Source: Clostridia bacterium (GTDB taxonomy: Bacteria > Bacillota > Clostridia > Oscillospirales > CAG-272). Taken from it: DNA of 64,000 bases. This document shows positions 1 through 7,010 of this stretch, one piece after another. The first letter of the stretch is position 1; each line of letters opens with the position of its first letter. The notes beneath the pieces were generated by a model. That model was not told where the DNA came from. It was given only the letters and a program-made list of their open reading frames with translations, and did no database searches. The stretch spans positions 1 through 64,000 of the forward strand of contig JAFULR010000013.1 of NCBI GenBank assembly GCA_017483195.1, given 5' to 3'. The position numbers and the translations under genes were made by a program.

Positions 1-65
1 GCTTTGAAAGGGTCATAGGAACCAAGAAAATGGTTGTTGCGTGCAAAGGGTGTAAGTTCAAACAT
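1..65 (-). CDS. Hsp20/alpha-crystallin small heat shock protein, N-terminal fragment
   Basis: Only the first 21 codons lie in the window; the rest is beyond position 1. The translated start reads MFELTPFARNNHF and later DPFK, the typical opening of clostridial Hsp20 proteins (MFxLxPF followed by a DPF motif). An AAGGAGG ribosome binding site lies at 74-80. Hsp20 proteins are ATP-independent cytoplasmic holdases that bind unfolded proteins. A perfect CIRCE operator lies about 160 bases upstream at 224-250, which supports a heat-shock gene. The alpha-crystallin domain itself cannot be seen, so the call rests on the N-terminus and the operator. Confidence 0.72.
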   Translation of the reverse strand, partial: MFELTPFARNNHFLGSYDPFK

Positions 66-223
66 AACAGAATCCTCCTTATAGATTTTGTGTTTATAGT
101 ATTTGTTGAAAGGATGATTTTTATTCGAGATTCAGGCGCCTGTCGAATCTCTTCCTTTCACGATTATATTGTAAACCTAAATTGTTTCATAATTGTTACG
201 AAAAAATGTCATAATTGTAAATA

Positions 224-250
224 TTAGCACTCTAATATGCAGAGTGCTAA
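224..250. promoter_or_regulatory. CIRCE operator (HrcA binding site)
   Basis: TTAGCACTC at 224-232, a 9-base spacer, and GAGTGCTAA at 242-250 match the CIRCE consensus (9-9-9 inverted repeat) perfectly. HrcA represses groESL, dnaK and some hsp20 genes through this site. The only gene it can serve here in a suitable orientation is the minus-strand Hsp20 gene starting at 65. On the minus strand a TTTACA hexamer follows just after the repeat, so the element may overlap the upstream part of that promoter. Confidence 0.93.
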
Positions 251-523
251 TAAATACGAAGCCAAAATGAACAACAAAATTCTTAAAAGGCAAAATCGTT
301 AGCAAAATAATGCCACATATGCTAAAAGTAAGCGGCTATATAATTATTTATTCTGCTTACGCAAACCTCTTATTACACGATTGATATGACGTTCAAAGTC
401 ACCGTTGTCATAAAGTTTTGTGTTTTTCGTAGAAAATGGCTCTCGTAAAAGAGGCAAACAAAACTTTCCGACACACCGATGCGCAGCGAGGTTTGTCGTC
501 TTAACCGGGGGGAATATTATTGA
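251..523. other. Intergenic region with no convincing gene
   Basis: The 66-576 gap is about 510 bases. It holds the Hsp20 leader, CIRCE, and this stretch. A minus-strand frame stays open from about 515 down to a TAA at 344-346 and translates protein-like (ending in RGLRKQNK), but it has no ATG and no ribosome binding site. It is either a relic or part of an interspersed repeat. No tRNA, riboswitch or terminator was recognised. Confidence 0.4.
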
Positions 524-552
524 TTGACAGCATTAATTTGGTGTGATATAAT
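524..552 (+). promoter_or_regulatory. Consensus sigma-A promoter for the esterase region
   Basis: TTGACA at 524-529 and TATAAT at 547-552 are separated by exactly 17 bases: a perfect housekeeping promoter. Transcription should start near 559, immediately before a ribosome binding site (AAAGGTGGTGAT, 560-571). Confidence 0.85.
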
Positions 553-576
553 ATTTTCGAAAGGTGGTGATGTATA

Positions 577-621
577 ATGAAATTGTTACTAAGAGTAATT
601 TCTTTAATCCACCCGAATTGA
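577..621 (+). CDS. Possible 14-residue leader peptide before the esterase
   Basis: An ATG at 577 follows a strong ribosome binding site (AAAGGTGGTGAT) at 560-571. It encodes MKLLLRVISLIHPN and stops at TGA (619-621). It is in the same frame as the downstream esterase; a second stop, TAA at 625-627, is directly followed by TTG at 628. It could be a translated leader that couples or attenuates the esterase, or the remains of the original N-terminus cut off by nonsense mutations. No family is recognisable at this length. Confidence 0.3.
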   Translation: MKLLLRVISLIHPN

Positions 622-660
622 TATTAATTGAACTCAACAGAGAAGGATAAAATTTTTTAT

Positions 661-1743
661 ATGGGAAAAGTATATTTTAAAAATACGTCTGATTGGAAAA
701 AGATCAGCGCGGTGCTTGGTAATAGATATGATCAGAGCGAAGAAAGAATAAATTTGATCGCGGAAACCAGCAATTATAACATTGAATTTGATAATAGTAA
801 GTACGATCATCTGTATTTCGAGTGTGACGGTCAGCAAACGGGGAAGGTTTATCCGGGAAGCTTATCTATCGGAATTGAATATAAGCGCAACGAAAATCTT
901 AATAAAAATTTGACTTATTTATTTTCCAAAGACCGTTTAATTACTGGCAGGGTGGAAAACTTTGTTCTTGAAGATACTGAAAATCTTAATTATCGTGCGG
1001 ACAAATGCAAAAAGATAAGTGTATTTCTGCCGAACACCTATGACGGAGTGATTCCGCACGATATTTTGTATTTCTTTGATGCGCAAAATCTTTTCGGTGC
1101 GGCAGGGGATTATACGAAAAACGGCGATCCCTACGGCTCCTGGCAGCTCGATACCGTTTTAAGCGCTGCGGATAAAAATATTATAGTTGTTGGAATTGAC
1201 AATGCCGATGAGTACCGCGAAAAGGAGCTTTTTATGGATCCTGCAAGCTTTGGCTCACGTTCTGAAGCATTAGCGGATGAAAATTACAGCGAGGGCTATC
1301 TTGATGATCTATCCGCATTTATACGCAATACCTTGCATCCGTATATAAAAGAAAAATATTGTGTTAACGAGAGCAAAATCGGCATTGGCGGTTCATCAAT
1401 GGGTGGAATTGCATCGTTTTATTGCGGACTTCACGAGATGGGATTTTATAAGTACGTGCTTTCATATTCACCGGCGTTTGCTCTTTATGAAATGAGCGCG
1501 TTTGATACTTGGTTTAAAAAAATTGATTTTCATAATAATACCTTGCCAAAGGTTGATATTTATTGCGGTGAAGGCGACCCACTTGAAAAGCTACTGCTTG
1601 GCGCATCTAAGGAAATGAAGCAAGTTATGGTGGCAAACGGATATCCGGATGAAAAAATTTTTGAAACATTTGATACCGAAAAGCCGCATAATGAGGAATC
1701 CTGGCGACTTATACTTCCACAGAGCTTTACGTACTTGCTTTAA
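661..1743 (+). CDS. Putative esterase, alpha/beta-hydrolase fold (esterase D / enterochelin esterase type)
   Basis: The 360-residue protein has an N-terminal beta-rich region (about 1-95) followed by an alpha/beta-hydrolase domain of the Esterase (PF00756) type. The nucleophile elbow GGSSMGG places serine at about residue 246, with a plausible acid at D306 (CGEGD) and histidine at H343 (KPHNEES). The block ILYFFDAQNLFG is the usual opening strand of this family. No signal peptide is visible, so it is probably cytoplasmic; the substrate is unknown (carbohydrate esters are possible). The start is uncertain. ATG 661 has a GAAGGA site 13 bases upstream, somewhat distant; TTG 628 would add 11 residues and would depend on reinitiation after the short leader at 577-621. 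Confidence 0.75.
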   Translation: MGKVYFKNTSDWKKISAVLGNRYDQSEERINLIAETSNYNIEFDNSKYDHLYFECDGQQTGKVYPGSLSIGIEYKRNENLNKNLTYLFSKDRLITGRVENFVLEDTENLNYRADKCKKISVFLPNTYDGVIPHDILYFFDAQNLFGAAGDYTKNGDPYGSWQLDTVLSAADKNIIVVGIDNADEYREKELFMDPASFGSRSEALADENYSEGYLDDLSAFIRNTLHPYIKEKYCVNESKIGIGGSSMGGIASFYCGLHEMGFYKYVLSYSPAFALYEMSAFDTWFKKIDFHNNTLPKVDIYCGEGDPLEKLLLGASKEMKQVMVANGYPDEKIFETFDTEKPHNEESWRLILPQSFTYLL

Positions 1744-1773
1744 TCGAGCGCAATTGCTCGAGTGTAGAAAAAC

Positions 1774-1802
1774 TTGACAACACAATATCCTTTTGATATA
1801 AT
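1774..1802 (+). promoter_or_regulatory. Consensus sigma-A promoter upstream of the LRR gene
   Basis: TTGACA at 1774-1779 and TATAAT at 1797-1802 with a 17-base spacer, again a perfect match. It lies about 230 bases upstream of the LRR gene start at 2033; the leader crosses a gene remnant (1818-1994). Confidence 0.8.
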
Positions 1803-1817
1803 ATAAGCGGATAGACG

Positions 1818-1994
1818 GTATCTACGATAGAGAGTGCGCCGGAAATAGCTTCAAGCTACTATGGGAATGTTTTCTGGTCGGATGGCTCAACTAATCCCTC
1901 CGGTCCTTTTGGTGGATCTTTTGGCGGAGATTCCTTGTGGGATCCTGTATTACAAGCAATCCTCAATGAATCTTTTACCGGAAGCTTTGATTAA
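1818..1994 (+). pseudogene. Remnant of a C-terminal coding segment, family unknown
   Basis: The frame ending at TAA 1992-1994 reads as a low-complexity but protein-like tail (GNVFWSDGS, then a Gly-Phe-Ser rich piece, then a D-P-V-L-Q-A-I-L helix). It has no start codon: an in-frame TAG lies at 1812-1814. It looks like the decayed 3' end of a gene whose body was lost, with a promoter now placed directly in front. It could instead be a non-coding leader with an accidental frame. Confidence 0.35.
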
Positions 1995-2032
1995 TAGGAG
2001 TTAATGAAAAATAAAATGTGTTAGGAGGTACT

Positions 2033-3013
2033 ATGAAATCAAGTTTACGTTTAATTATATCCACAATAATTTTAGCAACGGTGTTGCTGCTGTGCGCTAT
2101 TACGACTTGCGCGTGTATTGACGGCAGCAAGGGGCTTGAATATGAGGTGAATAGTGACGGTGAAACCTGCACTATTACAGGCTTGGGAACCTATTCTTCT
2201 AAAGACTTGGTTATTCCTTCTAAAATTGGTGATTATGAAGTAACTGCTATAGCCGATTACGCATTTCAGAAAACTGATATTGAAACGTTTTCGGGAGGAA
2301 AAAATCTTACTCGAATAGGCATGAAGGCTTTCGACAACTGCTCAGAGCTTAAGAAAGTAGATCTCCCTATAGGCATAACTGAAATTGGATACGGCGCGTT
2401 TGATTTGTGCGTGCGTATGACCGAAATTAACATTCCAAACACAGTAAAAACAATTGGAGGAAACGCGTTTTGTGCATGTACCTCCTTGAAAAGCATAATC
2501 ATACCTGATAGCGTAACTTGTATCGAAAGTGGAGCTTTTGGCTATTGTGTTTCTCTAACAAGTATTTGTTTTCCTGCATCAATTAGAAGTGTTGGTGAAG
2601 GTTTGGTTGGCAATAATAGTTTAACCACTATAGATGTTGATGCAGATAGTCCCGTATTATCATCTATTGATGGAAATTTGTACGCTAATTTTAGCAGGGT
2701 TTTTATCAGTTATGCGTGTGCCAAACCGGATAGTTCTTTTGATATTCCCAAAACCGTAGTCAGAATTGGTACACTGTCGTTTGCCGGATGTCTTAATTTG
2801 AAAACAATATCGATCCCCAAAACTGTAGACTCTATTGGAACCGGGATTTTCTTTATGTCTCCAAACATAGAAACAATATATTATGAGGGCACTATTGAAG
2901 ATTGGCGCCGGATTGATAAGGCAGATGGCTGGAATACCGATACCGAATCAATATTCACCATAATCTGCACAGACGGTACTATAGCAATGGACGGCACGGT
3001 GACGTATAATTAA
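2033..3013 (+). CDS. BspA-like leucine-rich-repeat exported protein
   Basis: 326 residues. The N-terminus has a lysine, a hydrophobic stretch (about 8-24) and cysteines in LLLCAITTCAC, so it is exported and may be a lipoprotein. The body consists of LRR_5 (BspA, PF13306) repeats of about 23 residues with the recurring pattern I-G-x-x-A-F-x-x-C-x-x-L-x-x-I-x-I-P, from about residue 75 to 285. The end (YYEGTIEDW...) is the usual cap of this family. Such proteins face the cell surface and bind host or matrix proteins in some species; the ligand here is unknown. ATG 2033 is chosen because AGGAGG sits at 2023-2028; a GTG at 2018 lies upstream of that site. Confidence 0.85.
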   Translation: MKSSLRLIISTIILATVLLLCAITTCACIDGSKGLEYEVNSDGETCTITGLGTYSSKDLVIPSKIGDYEVTAIADYAFQKTDIETFSGGKNLTRIGMKAFDNCSELKKVDLPIGITEIGYGAFDLCVRMTEINIPNTVKTIGGNAFCACTSLKSIIIPDSVTCIESGAFGYCVSLTSICFPASIRSVGEGLVGNNSLTTIDVDADSPVLSSIDGNLYANFSRVFISYACAKPDSSFDIPKTVVRIGTLSFAGCLNLKTISIPKTVDSIGTGIFFMSPNIETIYYEGTIEDWRRIDKADGWNTDTESIFTIICTDGTIAMDGTVTYN

Positions 3014-3024
3014 ACCAAACTTTA

Positions 3025-3050
3025 GGGAGAGCTTCGGCTCTCCCTTTTAT
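3025..3050 (+). terminator. Rho-independent terminator of the LRR gene
   Basis: Stem GGGAGAGC / GCTCTCCC closed by a stable C(TTCG)G tetraloop, followed by TTTTATTATT. Confidence 0.9.
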
Positions 3051-3233
3051 TATTACGAACGCAGATTTAATTACGCAACGCGCGGGGAGACAGCTTATCC
3101 CGTTGGCACAACGAACTACGTTGATAGAATTTCCTATTACAATGTGGTTAACAACGTGGCAACGTTTGAAAAGGCAGAAAATATCGAATACAATGCTGAC
3201 GGTCATATTGTAACCTATGGAGATAATACATAG
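3051..3233 (+). pseudogene. Relic of an RHS/YD-repeat protein
   Basis: A 60-codon frame ending at TAG 3231-3233 translates to a segment with VDRISYYN and then NIEYNADGHIVTYGDN, which matches the YD-repeat pattern (Y-D-A-D-G-N-I...Y) of RHS proteins. It directly follows a terminator and has no start codon or ribosome binding site, so it is a fragment of a much larger secreted or surface RHS gene. RHS cores with polymorphic toxin tips are often shuffled by recombination, which would leave such pieces. Confidence 0.6.
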
Positions 3234-3248
3234 ATTGTTTCATAAACA

Positions 3249-3284
3249 AAAGCACCTCATCTCATGATGGAGATGAGGTGCTTT
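3249..3284. terminator. 15-bp hairpin after the RHS relic
   Basis: AAAGCACCTCATCTC at 3249-3263 pairs perfectly with GAGATGAGGTGCTTT at 3270-3284 around a 6-base loop. The right side runs into TTTAATTATTA, so it can act as a terminator for rightward transcripts. It probably ended the gene now seen only as a relic. Confidence 0.7.
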
Positions 3285-3337
3285 AATTATTAATAATTAA
3301 TTTTTGGGGGAGATTGTAAACAAAAATATCATTTCCA

Positions 3338-3456
3338 CCCCCACCAGATTTGAAAGCCTTTCAAATGTATTGAAGTTGAATCCGACACCACTAACCCCTC
3401 CAAATTTGAAAGGGGTCAAACAATGATTTTCCTCAAAACCCCTTCAGATTTGAAAT
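3338..3456. repeat. Three copies of a short CCCC-ARATTTGAAAG motif
   Basis: Related 18-19 base units occur at 3338-3356, 3395-3412 and 3439-3456, each reading CCCC, two to four bases, ARATTTGAAA. The first extends into a palindrome (ATTTGAAAG-C-CTTTCAAAT, 3348-3366); the second is flanked by CCCCT and AGGGG and can fold back. This resembles a small interspersed repeat or decayed mobile-element end. Function unknown. Confidence 0.5.
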
Positions 3457-3483
3457 AGCCGGAATAACCTCGCTGTTTTTTAT

Positions 3484-4488
3484 TTATTCGCCTTTTTTTA
3501 TCTTTGCAAGCGGATTTTGATCCATAGCGCTTTGCATACTCTCGTTTGAAACGTGGGTATATATCTGAGTGGTGTTGAGCTGCTCGTGTCCAAGGATATC
3601 TTTAAGCACGCGCACGTCAACGTTGCCGCTTTGATACATCAGTGTTGCAGCCGTATGTCGGAGCTTATGGACGGAATAATGCTTTGCTTCAAGTCCTGCG
3701 AGCTCAAGATATTTATATACCATCCATTGAACCGTTTTCACGCTTATTCTTTTGTTAAGGCGGCTTAAAAAGAGGGCTTTTGTTTGAACGTTCTCGTATT
3801 TAGGACTTGTTCTGATGGCAATATAATCGCGCAGAACGTCTCGGCAGGCACCGTTGAGGTAGATTATGCGCTCTTTATTTCCTTTACCGAGAACGCGAAG
3901 GGAACGCAGATCGCGGTCGATATCCGTGAGATTGATTCCAACAAGCTCGGAAAGTCGCATTCCGCAGTTTAGGAAGAGAGTGATTATACAATAATCGCGT
4001 TCCTTGGTGTTTGATTCCTCATCATCAAGAATTGCTTGAAGAAGGAGCATTGATTCATCGAGGTTCAAAAATTTCGGAAGTGCCTTTTTCGGCTTTGGGG
4101 ATTCAATATTTATGGCAGGATTTTCTTCAAAATAATTGCGCTTAAGCGTCATATATTTGTAAAGTCCCTTGATAGCAGAGAGCTTTCTTGCCTTGGCGCT
4201 CCACATATTTTTTCGTGTATCACCCGTGTAGAAGAGAAATTCGTAGATCTGCTCGGTTTTTATCTTTGAGAGATAGTCAGCATCGATGGGAGTGATATCA
4301 ATTTTTATAAAATCCTCGCTTTCGATGTCAATTCCTTTGTCTTTTGCTATAAGATAGCGGAAAAAAGTGCGAAGATCGAGCATATATTCGTTTACGGTCT
4401 TTTCGGAGCAGCCCTGAATGGTGCGTTTATATATGGCGAATTGCTGAACTTGCTCGGAAAATTCGTAAAGCTCGGGGAAAGAAGCCAT
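3484..4488 (-). CDS. Xer-type tyrosine recombinase
   Basis: 334 residues. An N-terminal SAM-like DNA-binding domain (about 1-110) is followed by a tyrosine recombinase catalytic domain. All catalytic residues are visible in order: Arg in CGMRLSEL, Lys in LGKGNKERI, His-x-x-Arg in HKLRHTAA, His in LGHEQLNTT and the nucleophile Tyr in TQIYTHV. Length and motifs fit XerC/XerD-like enzymes, which resolve chromosome dimers at dif sites, but single-copy integrases cannot be excluded. ATG 4488 is chosen because GGAGG lies at 4495-4499; the open frame upstream runs into the tRNA-Arg and is not coding. No attachment repeats or cargo genes were seen nearby, so a housekeeping role is favoured. Confidence 0.85.
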   Translation of the reverse strand: MASFPELYEFSEQVQQFAIYKRTIQGCSEKTVNEYMLDLRTFFRYLIAKDKGIDIESEDFIKIDITPIDADYLSKIKTEQIYEFLFYTGDTRKNMWSAKARKLSAIKGLYKYMTLKRNYFEENPAINIESPKPKKALPKFLNLDESMLLLQAILDDEESNTKERDYCIITLFLNCGMRLSELVGINLTDIDRDLRSLRVLGKGNKERIIYLNGACRDVLRDYIAIRTSPKYENVQTKALFLSRLNKRISVKTVQWMVYKYLELAGLEAKHYSVHKLRHTAATLMYQSGNVDVRVLKDILGHEQLNTTQIYTHVSNESMQSAMDQNPLAKIKKGE

Positions 4489-4591
4489 AAGTAACCTCCA
4501 ATTATACAAAATCTTTATGTACATTGTAGCATAAAACTGTCCAAAAGGGAAGAGGAAATTAAAAAAAATTAGAAATATTTTGCAAATTCGC

Positions 4592-4620
4592 TTGACAAAA
4601 CGCGATAGATGTGGTAATAT
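4592..4620 (+). promoter_or_regulatory. tRNA-Arg promoter
   Basis: TTGACA at 4592-4597 and TAATAT at 4615-4620 with a 17-base spacer, 23 bases upstream of the tRNA 5' end. Confidence 0.8.
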
Positions 4621-4643
4621 ATATAAGTCGCAGAGAGCGATAT

Positions 4644-4720
4644 GTGCCATTAGCTCAGCCGGATAGAGTGTTTGGCTACGAACCAAAAGGTCGGGGGTTC
4701 GAATCCCTCATGGCACGCCA
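4644..4720 (+). tRNA. tRNA-Arg (anticodon ACG)
   Basis: 77 bases. The acceptor stem GTGCCAT pairs with ATGGCAC, the anticodon stem TTTGG/CCAAA encloses CTACGAA with anticodon ACG, and the T-arm contains GGTTCGAAT. The CCA end is encoded (4718-4720). The A34 would be edited to inosine to read CGU, CGC and CGA. Confidence 0.95.
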
Positions 4721-4723
4721 AGC

Positions 4724-4754
4724 AAAAAGGAGATGTAAAATCATCTCCTTTTTT
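4724..4754 (+). terminator. tRNA-Arg terminator
   Basis: GGAGATG (4729-4735) pairs with CATCTCC (4742-4748), extended by A-run/T-run pairing and ending in TTTTTTG. Confidence 0.85.
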
Positions 4755-4800
4755 GTTTTGTATAAAATGGGAATATAGAATAATTTATACTGAAATAAAT

Positions 4801-4834
4801 AAAAGAGTGTCTATTTTAAATAGACACTCTTTTT
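4801..4834. terminator. Bidirectional terminator before the topoisomerase gene end
   Basis: Near-perfect palindrome: AAAAGAGTGTCTATTT and its complement, with T-runs on both strands. It ends the minus-strand topoisomerase gene (stop at 4838) and backs up the tRNA terminator. Confidence 0.85.
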
Positions 4835-4837
4835 GGT

Positions 4838-6838
4838 TTAAACATCAATATCCTTGATATATTCGCTGCCGTGCTCGGCGATGAATTTCTTTCTTGCGGC
4901 AAGGTCGTCGCCAAGAAGCGTTTCGAACATTACCTCAGTAAGATATGGGTCAGCAGGATCTACGGAAACAAGGCGGCGCGTTTCGGGGTTCATGGTGGTC
5001 TCCCACATCATATCGGGTTCATTCTCACCAAGTCCCTTGGAGCGCTGGATCGTATATTTCGTATTGCCAAGCTTTTTGAGTATCTCTGCCTTTTCAAATT
5101 CATCAAACGCGAAATAGGTCTTATCCTTTGCGGTGATCTCAAAGAGGGGAGTTTCCGCGATAAATACCTTATGCTCCTTTAAAAGCGTGGGGAGCAGGCG
5201 GTAGAACAGTGTTAAGAGAAGTGTTCTGATCTGGAAGCCGTCCTCGTCGGCATCGGTGCAGAGAATTATCTTGGACCATTTAAGGTCGTTGATATCAAAG
5301 GGGTCGATATTGCCCTTGACCTTGCCCTTGATCTCAACGCCGCATCCTATAACTCGAAGAAGGTCGGTAATGATCTCGCTCTTAAAGATCTTTTCATAAG
5401 AGGATTTCAAGCAGTTGAGCGTTTTACCTCTTACGGGAATTATAGCCTGAAATTCCGCGTTTCTGCCGAGCTTACAGGAGGTAAGAGCGGAATCTCCCTC
5501 AACTATATAAAGCTCGCGGATTGCGGGATCCTTCGAACGGCAGTTTACGAATTTTTCAACCTTATTCGAAAAGTCCATTTTGCTCTTAAGACTTTCTTTA
5601 AGCTGAATTCTCGTTTTCTCTGCGGTCTCGCGTGAGCGGCGGTTTAAAAGCACCTGATTCGCAAATACCTCAGCTTCGATCGGATGCTCCATAAAGTATA
5701 TTTCGAGATTCTTCTTAAGAAATTCCGTCATTGCCTCGTAAATAAAGGTATTTGTGATGGATTTCTTTGTCTGGTTCTCGTAGGATGTCATAGTGGAGAA
5801 GGAGTTTATAACGAGGCAGAGGCAATCCGCAATGTCGGTAAACTGAATCTTTGACTCCGTTTTATTGTATTTATTTGCGTTTTTGATATATTTGTCAAGC
5901 GCGTACACAAAAGCGACCTTTACTGCCTTATCGGGTGAGCCGCCGTGCTCAAGATAGCTTGAGTTATGGTAATATTCAAGCTTATTTACCGTATTCGAAA
6001 CGCAGAAGGAGAAGTCCGCCTTGAGTTTGTATTCGTCCTTATCGTTACGGTCCCTACCTTGAGTTTCAAGATGCCAAAGCACGGGCTCGGTTGCCGCGCT
6101 CTCGCGACACATCTCCTTGATATAGTCGGAGATGCCGTGCTCGTATTTGAAGGATTTGCCGCTGAATTTTTTGTTATCCTCCTCAACGTAAAGCTCAAAT
6201 TCGATGCCGGAATTTATAACCGCCTGACGGTGTAACGTTTCCTCAAAGAAGGATGCGGGAATATTTATATCGGTGAAAACCTGAAGGTCGGGCTTCCAGC
6301 GAATTACCGTGCCGGTTCGCTTTTCGCCTTTGCCAAGCTCTCTTGTCTGAAGCTCTGTTACGGGCTCGCCCCTCTTGAAGTGGATGGAGCGCTCGTATGT
6401 GCCGTCGTAGGAGTAAACGTCCATATACTCGGAGCTGTACTGCGTTGCGCACGCGCCAAGGCCGTTAAGACCGAGGGAATACTCGTATGCGCTGTCTTCA
6501 TTATTATTATCGTATTTACCGCCTGCGTAAAGCTCGCAGTATATAAGGTCCCAGTTCCATCTGCCCTCTGCTTCGTTGTATCCAAGGGGAACACCGCGGC
6601 CGTGGTCGTCAACCTCGATAGAATGATCTTTAAAAGCGGTAACCTTTATAACGTTTCCGTGACCCTCGCGCGCCTCGTCAACGGAGTTTGAAAGTATCTC
6701 AAAGAATGAATGCTCACATCCCTCAAGTCCGTCTGATCCGAAGATTACACCGGGACGGAGTCTGACTCTGTCAGCTCCCTTGAGAGCTTTTATACTTTGG
6801 TTATCATATTGTGGTGCTGTATTTTTACTTTTTGCCAT
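4838..6838 (-). CDS. Type IIA DNA topoisomerase subunit B (divergent GyrB/ParE)
   Basis: 666 residues, close to the length of ParE. The GHKL ATPase domain keeps the Asn in ILSNSVDEA, DDHGRGVP and GLNGLGA, and the transducer has the NQTKK loop. The TOPRIM domain keeps the acid in VEGDSA and D-A-D in TDADEDG, plus PVRGKTLNC and the C-terminal QRSKGLGENEP. Several motifs differ from standard GyrB/ParE (EGDSA is followed by LTSCK rather than GG; DADVDG reads DADEDG). It should bind ATP and, with an A subunit, relax or decatenate DNA. No A subunit lies next to it in the window. ATG 6838 has GGAG 7 bases upstream; a TTG 12 bases earlier overlaps that site. Confidence 0.85.
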   Translation of the reverse strand: MAKSKNTAPQYDNQSIKALKGADRVRLRPGVIFGSDGLEGCEHSFFEILSNSVDEAREGHGNVIKVTAFKDHSIEVDDHGRGVPLGYNEAEGRWNWDLIYCELYAGGKYDNNNEDSAYEYSLGLNGLGACATQYSSEYMDVYSYDGTYERSIHFKRGEPVTELQTRELGKGEKRTGTVIRWKPDLQVFTDINIPASFFEETLHRQAVINSGIEFELYVEEDNKKFSGKSFKYEHGISDYIKEMCRESAATEPVLWHLETQGRDRNDKDEYKLKADFSFCVSNTVNKLEYYHNSSYLEHGGSPDKAVKVAFVYALDKYIKNANKYNKTESKIQFTDIADCLCLVINSFSTMTSYENQTKKSITNTFIYEAMTEFLKKNLEIYFMEHPIEAEVFANQVLLNRRSRETAEKTRIQLKESLKSKMDFSNKVEKFVNCRSKDPAIRELYIVEGDSALTSCKLGRNAEFQAIIPVRGKTLNCLKSSYEKIFKSEIITDLLRVIGCGVEIKGKVKGNIDPFDINDLKWSKIILCTDADEDGFQIRTLLLTLFYRLLPTLLKEHKVFIAETPLFEITAKDKTYFAFDEFEKAEILKKLGNTKYTIQRSKGLGENEPDMMWETTMNPETRRLVSVDPADPYLTEVMFETLLGDDLAARKKFIAEHGSEYIKDIDV

Positions 6839-6948
6839 TTTAATCTCCAAAAATATAATAATCTACATAACATTATAATTATACCAAAAAAAAACACATT
6901 TGAAAAGGGCTTTTTACAAAAAAATCTCGAAATATAAATGATTTTCTA

Positions 6949-6977
6949 TTGCAAAAGAGGGTAAAAAGAGATATAAT
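6949..6977 (+). promoter_or_regulatory. murD promoter
   Basis: TTGCAA at 6949-6954 and TATAAT at 6972-6977 with a 17-base spacer, 34 bases before the murD start. Probably also the main promoter of the genes to 14003. Confidence 0.65.
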
Positions 6978-7010
6978 ATAAAATAGGTAATTTTGTTTTT
7001 GGAGGTGGAT

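Noticed and set aside
30..227. Plus-strand 65-codon frame at the left end
   Set aside because: It runs antisense through the Hsp20 start and leader, has no ribosome binding site, and its composition is not protein-like.
3484..4720. Genomic island at tRNA-Arg with adjacent integrase
   Set aside because: The recombinase is of housekeeping Xer type, lies on the 5' side of the tRNA, and no direct repeat of the tRNA 3' end or mobile cargo was found.
4644..4857. Plus-strand frame overlapping tRNA-Arg and its terminator
   Set aside because: It starts inside the tRNA and reads through two terminator hairpins.
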